From assembly GCA_020062745.1 (NCBI GenBank), contig JAGUVT010000100.1, forward strand, positions 1 through 37,609: a stretch of DNA of 37,609 bases, read 5' to 3'. This document shows, piece by piece, positions 36,491-37,609 of this stretch (positions within the stretch are counted from its first letter, which is position 1; the number at the start of each line of letters is the position of its first letter). The position numbers and the translations under genes are program-made. This DNA is from Deltaproteobacteria bacterium (lineage in GTDB: Bacteria > Bacillota > Desulfotomaculia > Desulfotomaculales > JAGUVT01). Below the pieces are notes generated by a model. That model saw nothing but the letters and a program-made list of their open reading frames with translations. It searched no databases and had not been told where the DNA came from.

Positions 36491-37609
36491 TTGCCTGAAC
36501 ATTATCAGGTTATTGTGGCATCCGCAATTTTTTTGTTGACTTACGCGATAATTGTCTCGGAAAAAATCCACCGCACCACGGTGGCTTTTGCGGGCGCGGC
36601 GCTGGTGGTTGTCATCGGCATCTTAAGCCCGGAGCGGGCGGTGGAGGCCATCGACTTCAACACCGTCGGCCTGTTGACGGGGATGATGATTATCGTAGGT
36701 ATCACCCGTCATACCGGGGTGTTTGAGTACCTGGCCATAAAAGCGGCGCGGCAGGCAAGGGGGGAGCCGCTGCGGATCATGGCCGCCCTGGCCCTGATTA
36801 CGGCCGTTCTTTCAGCGCTTCTGGACAATGTTACCACCGTGCTCTTAATCGTGCCCGTTACTTTTGCCATTGCCAGGCAACTGGAGATCAACCCGATTCC
36901 TTTTCTAATTGTCGAAATTATCTCATCCAACATCGGGGGCACCGCCACCTTAATCGGCGACCCGCCCAACATCATGATCGGCAGCGCCACCGGCCTGGGC
37001 TTTATGGACTTTGTTTTTAATCTTACGCCCATCATCATAGTGATCTACGTTGCCACCATCTTTTGTCTGCAGATGATTTACCGCAAGCAGATGGTGACCA
37101 GGCCGGAATTGAAGAGTAAACTCCTGGAACTGAACGAAAAGGATGAAATAAGAGACCCCGTTCTCCTGCGCAAGTGCCTGATAGTCCTTGCGCTGACCAT
37201 ACTGGGATTTGTCATTCACCAGTACGTGCACCTGGAGTCCTCGGTAATTGCCCTTACCGGCGCCAGCCTGCTCCTGCTGATTACCCGGGAAGAGCCGGAA
37301 CACGCTCTCCAGGCCGTGGAATGGCCGGTCATCTTTTTCTTCATCGGCCTTTTCGTGGTGGTGGGCGCCCTGGAGGAGGTGGGCGTGATTGAGGCTGTCG
37401 CCAGGTTTTCCCTGGACGTTACGGGAGGGGCGATGCTTCCCACCGGCATGCTGATCCTGTGGCTGTCGGCCATCGCCTCCGCCTTTGTGGACAACATTCC
37501 CTTTGTGGCTACCATGATCCCGCTGATCCAGGACATGGGCCGCCTCGGCGGTATAACGGACCTGAATTTCTTGTGGTGGTCCCTTTCCCTGGGCGCCTGC
37601 CTGGGCGGC
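36491..37609 (+). CDS. ArsB/NhaD-type ion transporter (cut by window end)
   Basis: The first 373 codons of an ion-transporter (IT) superfamily protein. About ten membrane helices are visible. The characteristic repeat blocks are LDNVTTVLLIVPVTFAIA, SSNIGGTATLIGDPPNIMIG and SAFVDNIPFVATMIPLI. These motifs belong to the ArsB/NhaD/P-protein group, which contains Na+/H+ antiporters and arsenite exporters; no arsenic genes are near, so an Na+/H+ or anion carrier is more likely. The start is TTG 36491 four bases after gaggag. The gene runs off the right end without a stop. It follows the carbonic-anhydrase-like gene by 31 bases. Confidence 0.85.
   Translation, partial: MPEHYQVIVASAIFLLTYAIIVSEKIHRTTVAFAGAALVVVIGILSPERAVEAIDFNTVGLLTGMMIIVGITRHTGVFEYLAIKAARQARGEPLRIMAALALITAVLSALLDNVTTVLLIVPVTFAIARQLEINPIPFLIVEIISSNIGGTATLIGDPPNIMIGSATGLGFMDFVFNLTPIIIVIYVATIFCLQMIYRKQMVTRPELKSKLLELNEKDEIRDPVLLRKCLIVLALTILGFVIHQYVHLESSVIALTGASLLLLITREEPEHALQAVEWPVIFFFIGLFVVVGALEEVGVIEAVARFSLDVTGGAMLPTGMLILWLSAIASAFVDNIPFVATMIPLIQDMGRLGGITDLNFLWWSLSLGACLGG

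Noticed and set aside
1-37609. CRISPR arrays, prophage, rRNA genes and toxin-antitoxin pairs
   Set aside because: No regularly spaced repeats, phage structural genes, rRNA sequences or recognisable toxin-antitoxin motifs were seen on either strand.

Overview
The window looks like a chromosomal segment of an anaerobic, spore-forming, low-to-medium G+C Gram-positive bacterium of the Peptococcaceae type (Desulfotomaculum/Pelotomaculum-like). The evidence is an anaerobic cobalamin (cbi) operon, a SleB-type spore cortex hydrolase, DnaD- and DnaI-like replication proteins, a class A PBP, strong AGGAGG ribosome sites with many TTG/GTG starts, and oxygen-sensitive glycyl-radical and HgdC-type enzymes. 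Taxonomy is inferred from gene content only.

Region 1 (1-15660) is a catabolic island. It holds the 3' end of one glycyl radical enzyme (+) and a complete second one (-) with a small four-cysteine subunit directly downstream. Both radical enzymes look like the fumarate-adding X-succinate synthases (benzylsuccinate/alkylsuccinate synthase family). Between them are two separate two-subunit B12-dependent acyl-CoA mutases, a BbsAB-like thiolase plus zinc-ribbon/OB pair, a hotdog thioesterase, and an HgdC-type ATP-dependent activator with two DUF2229-like proteins. One mutase has the Phe/Gln pair of isobutyryl-CoA mutases. The other is very divergent and has Asn where the family has its catalytic His. 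My working model is fumarate addition to a hydrocarbon, CoA activation, carbon-skeleton rearrangement and beta-oxidation. Propane would explain both mutases (isopropylsuccinyl-CoA rearrangement, then isobutyryl-CoA to butyryl-CoA). The substrate is inference. The radical-SAM activase and CoA-activating enzyme are not in the window.

Region 2 (10957-12758) has a DUF3786 protein, a Nudix hydrolase and a nitroreductase. Region 3 (15946-22164) is housekeeping: a small membrane protein, a nitrilase-family hydrolase, a cysteine synthase relic reduced to its two ends, a YhcC-type radical SAM protein, rimO, an isochorismatase-family hydrolase, a DnaD-like protein and a DnaC/DnaI-like ATPase. Region 4 (22330-28714) is a tight cbiDETLFGHJ operon that could supply corrinoid to the mutases. 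It ends at a strong terminator.

Region 5 (28904-33476) has the SleB-like hydrolase, a P-loop/Asp23 fusion, a class A PBP, a small membrane protein, tRNA-Pro(CGG) with its own promoter, and a small soluble ORF. A second small ORF and a near-perfect sigma-A promoter follow to 33734. After an AT-rich leader region, region 6 (34439-37609) is a probable operon of a DASS/SLC13 carrier, a gamma-carbonic-anhydrase-like protein and an ArsB/NhaD-type transporter cut by the window end. The gap at 290-967 carries traces of mobile DNA: a DUF4338-like fragment and IS-end-like repeats.
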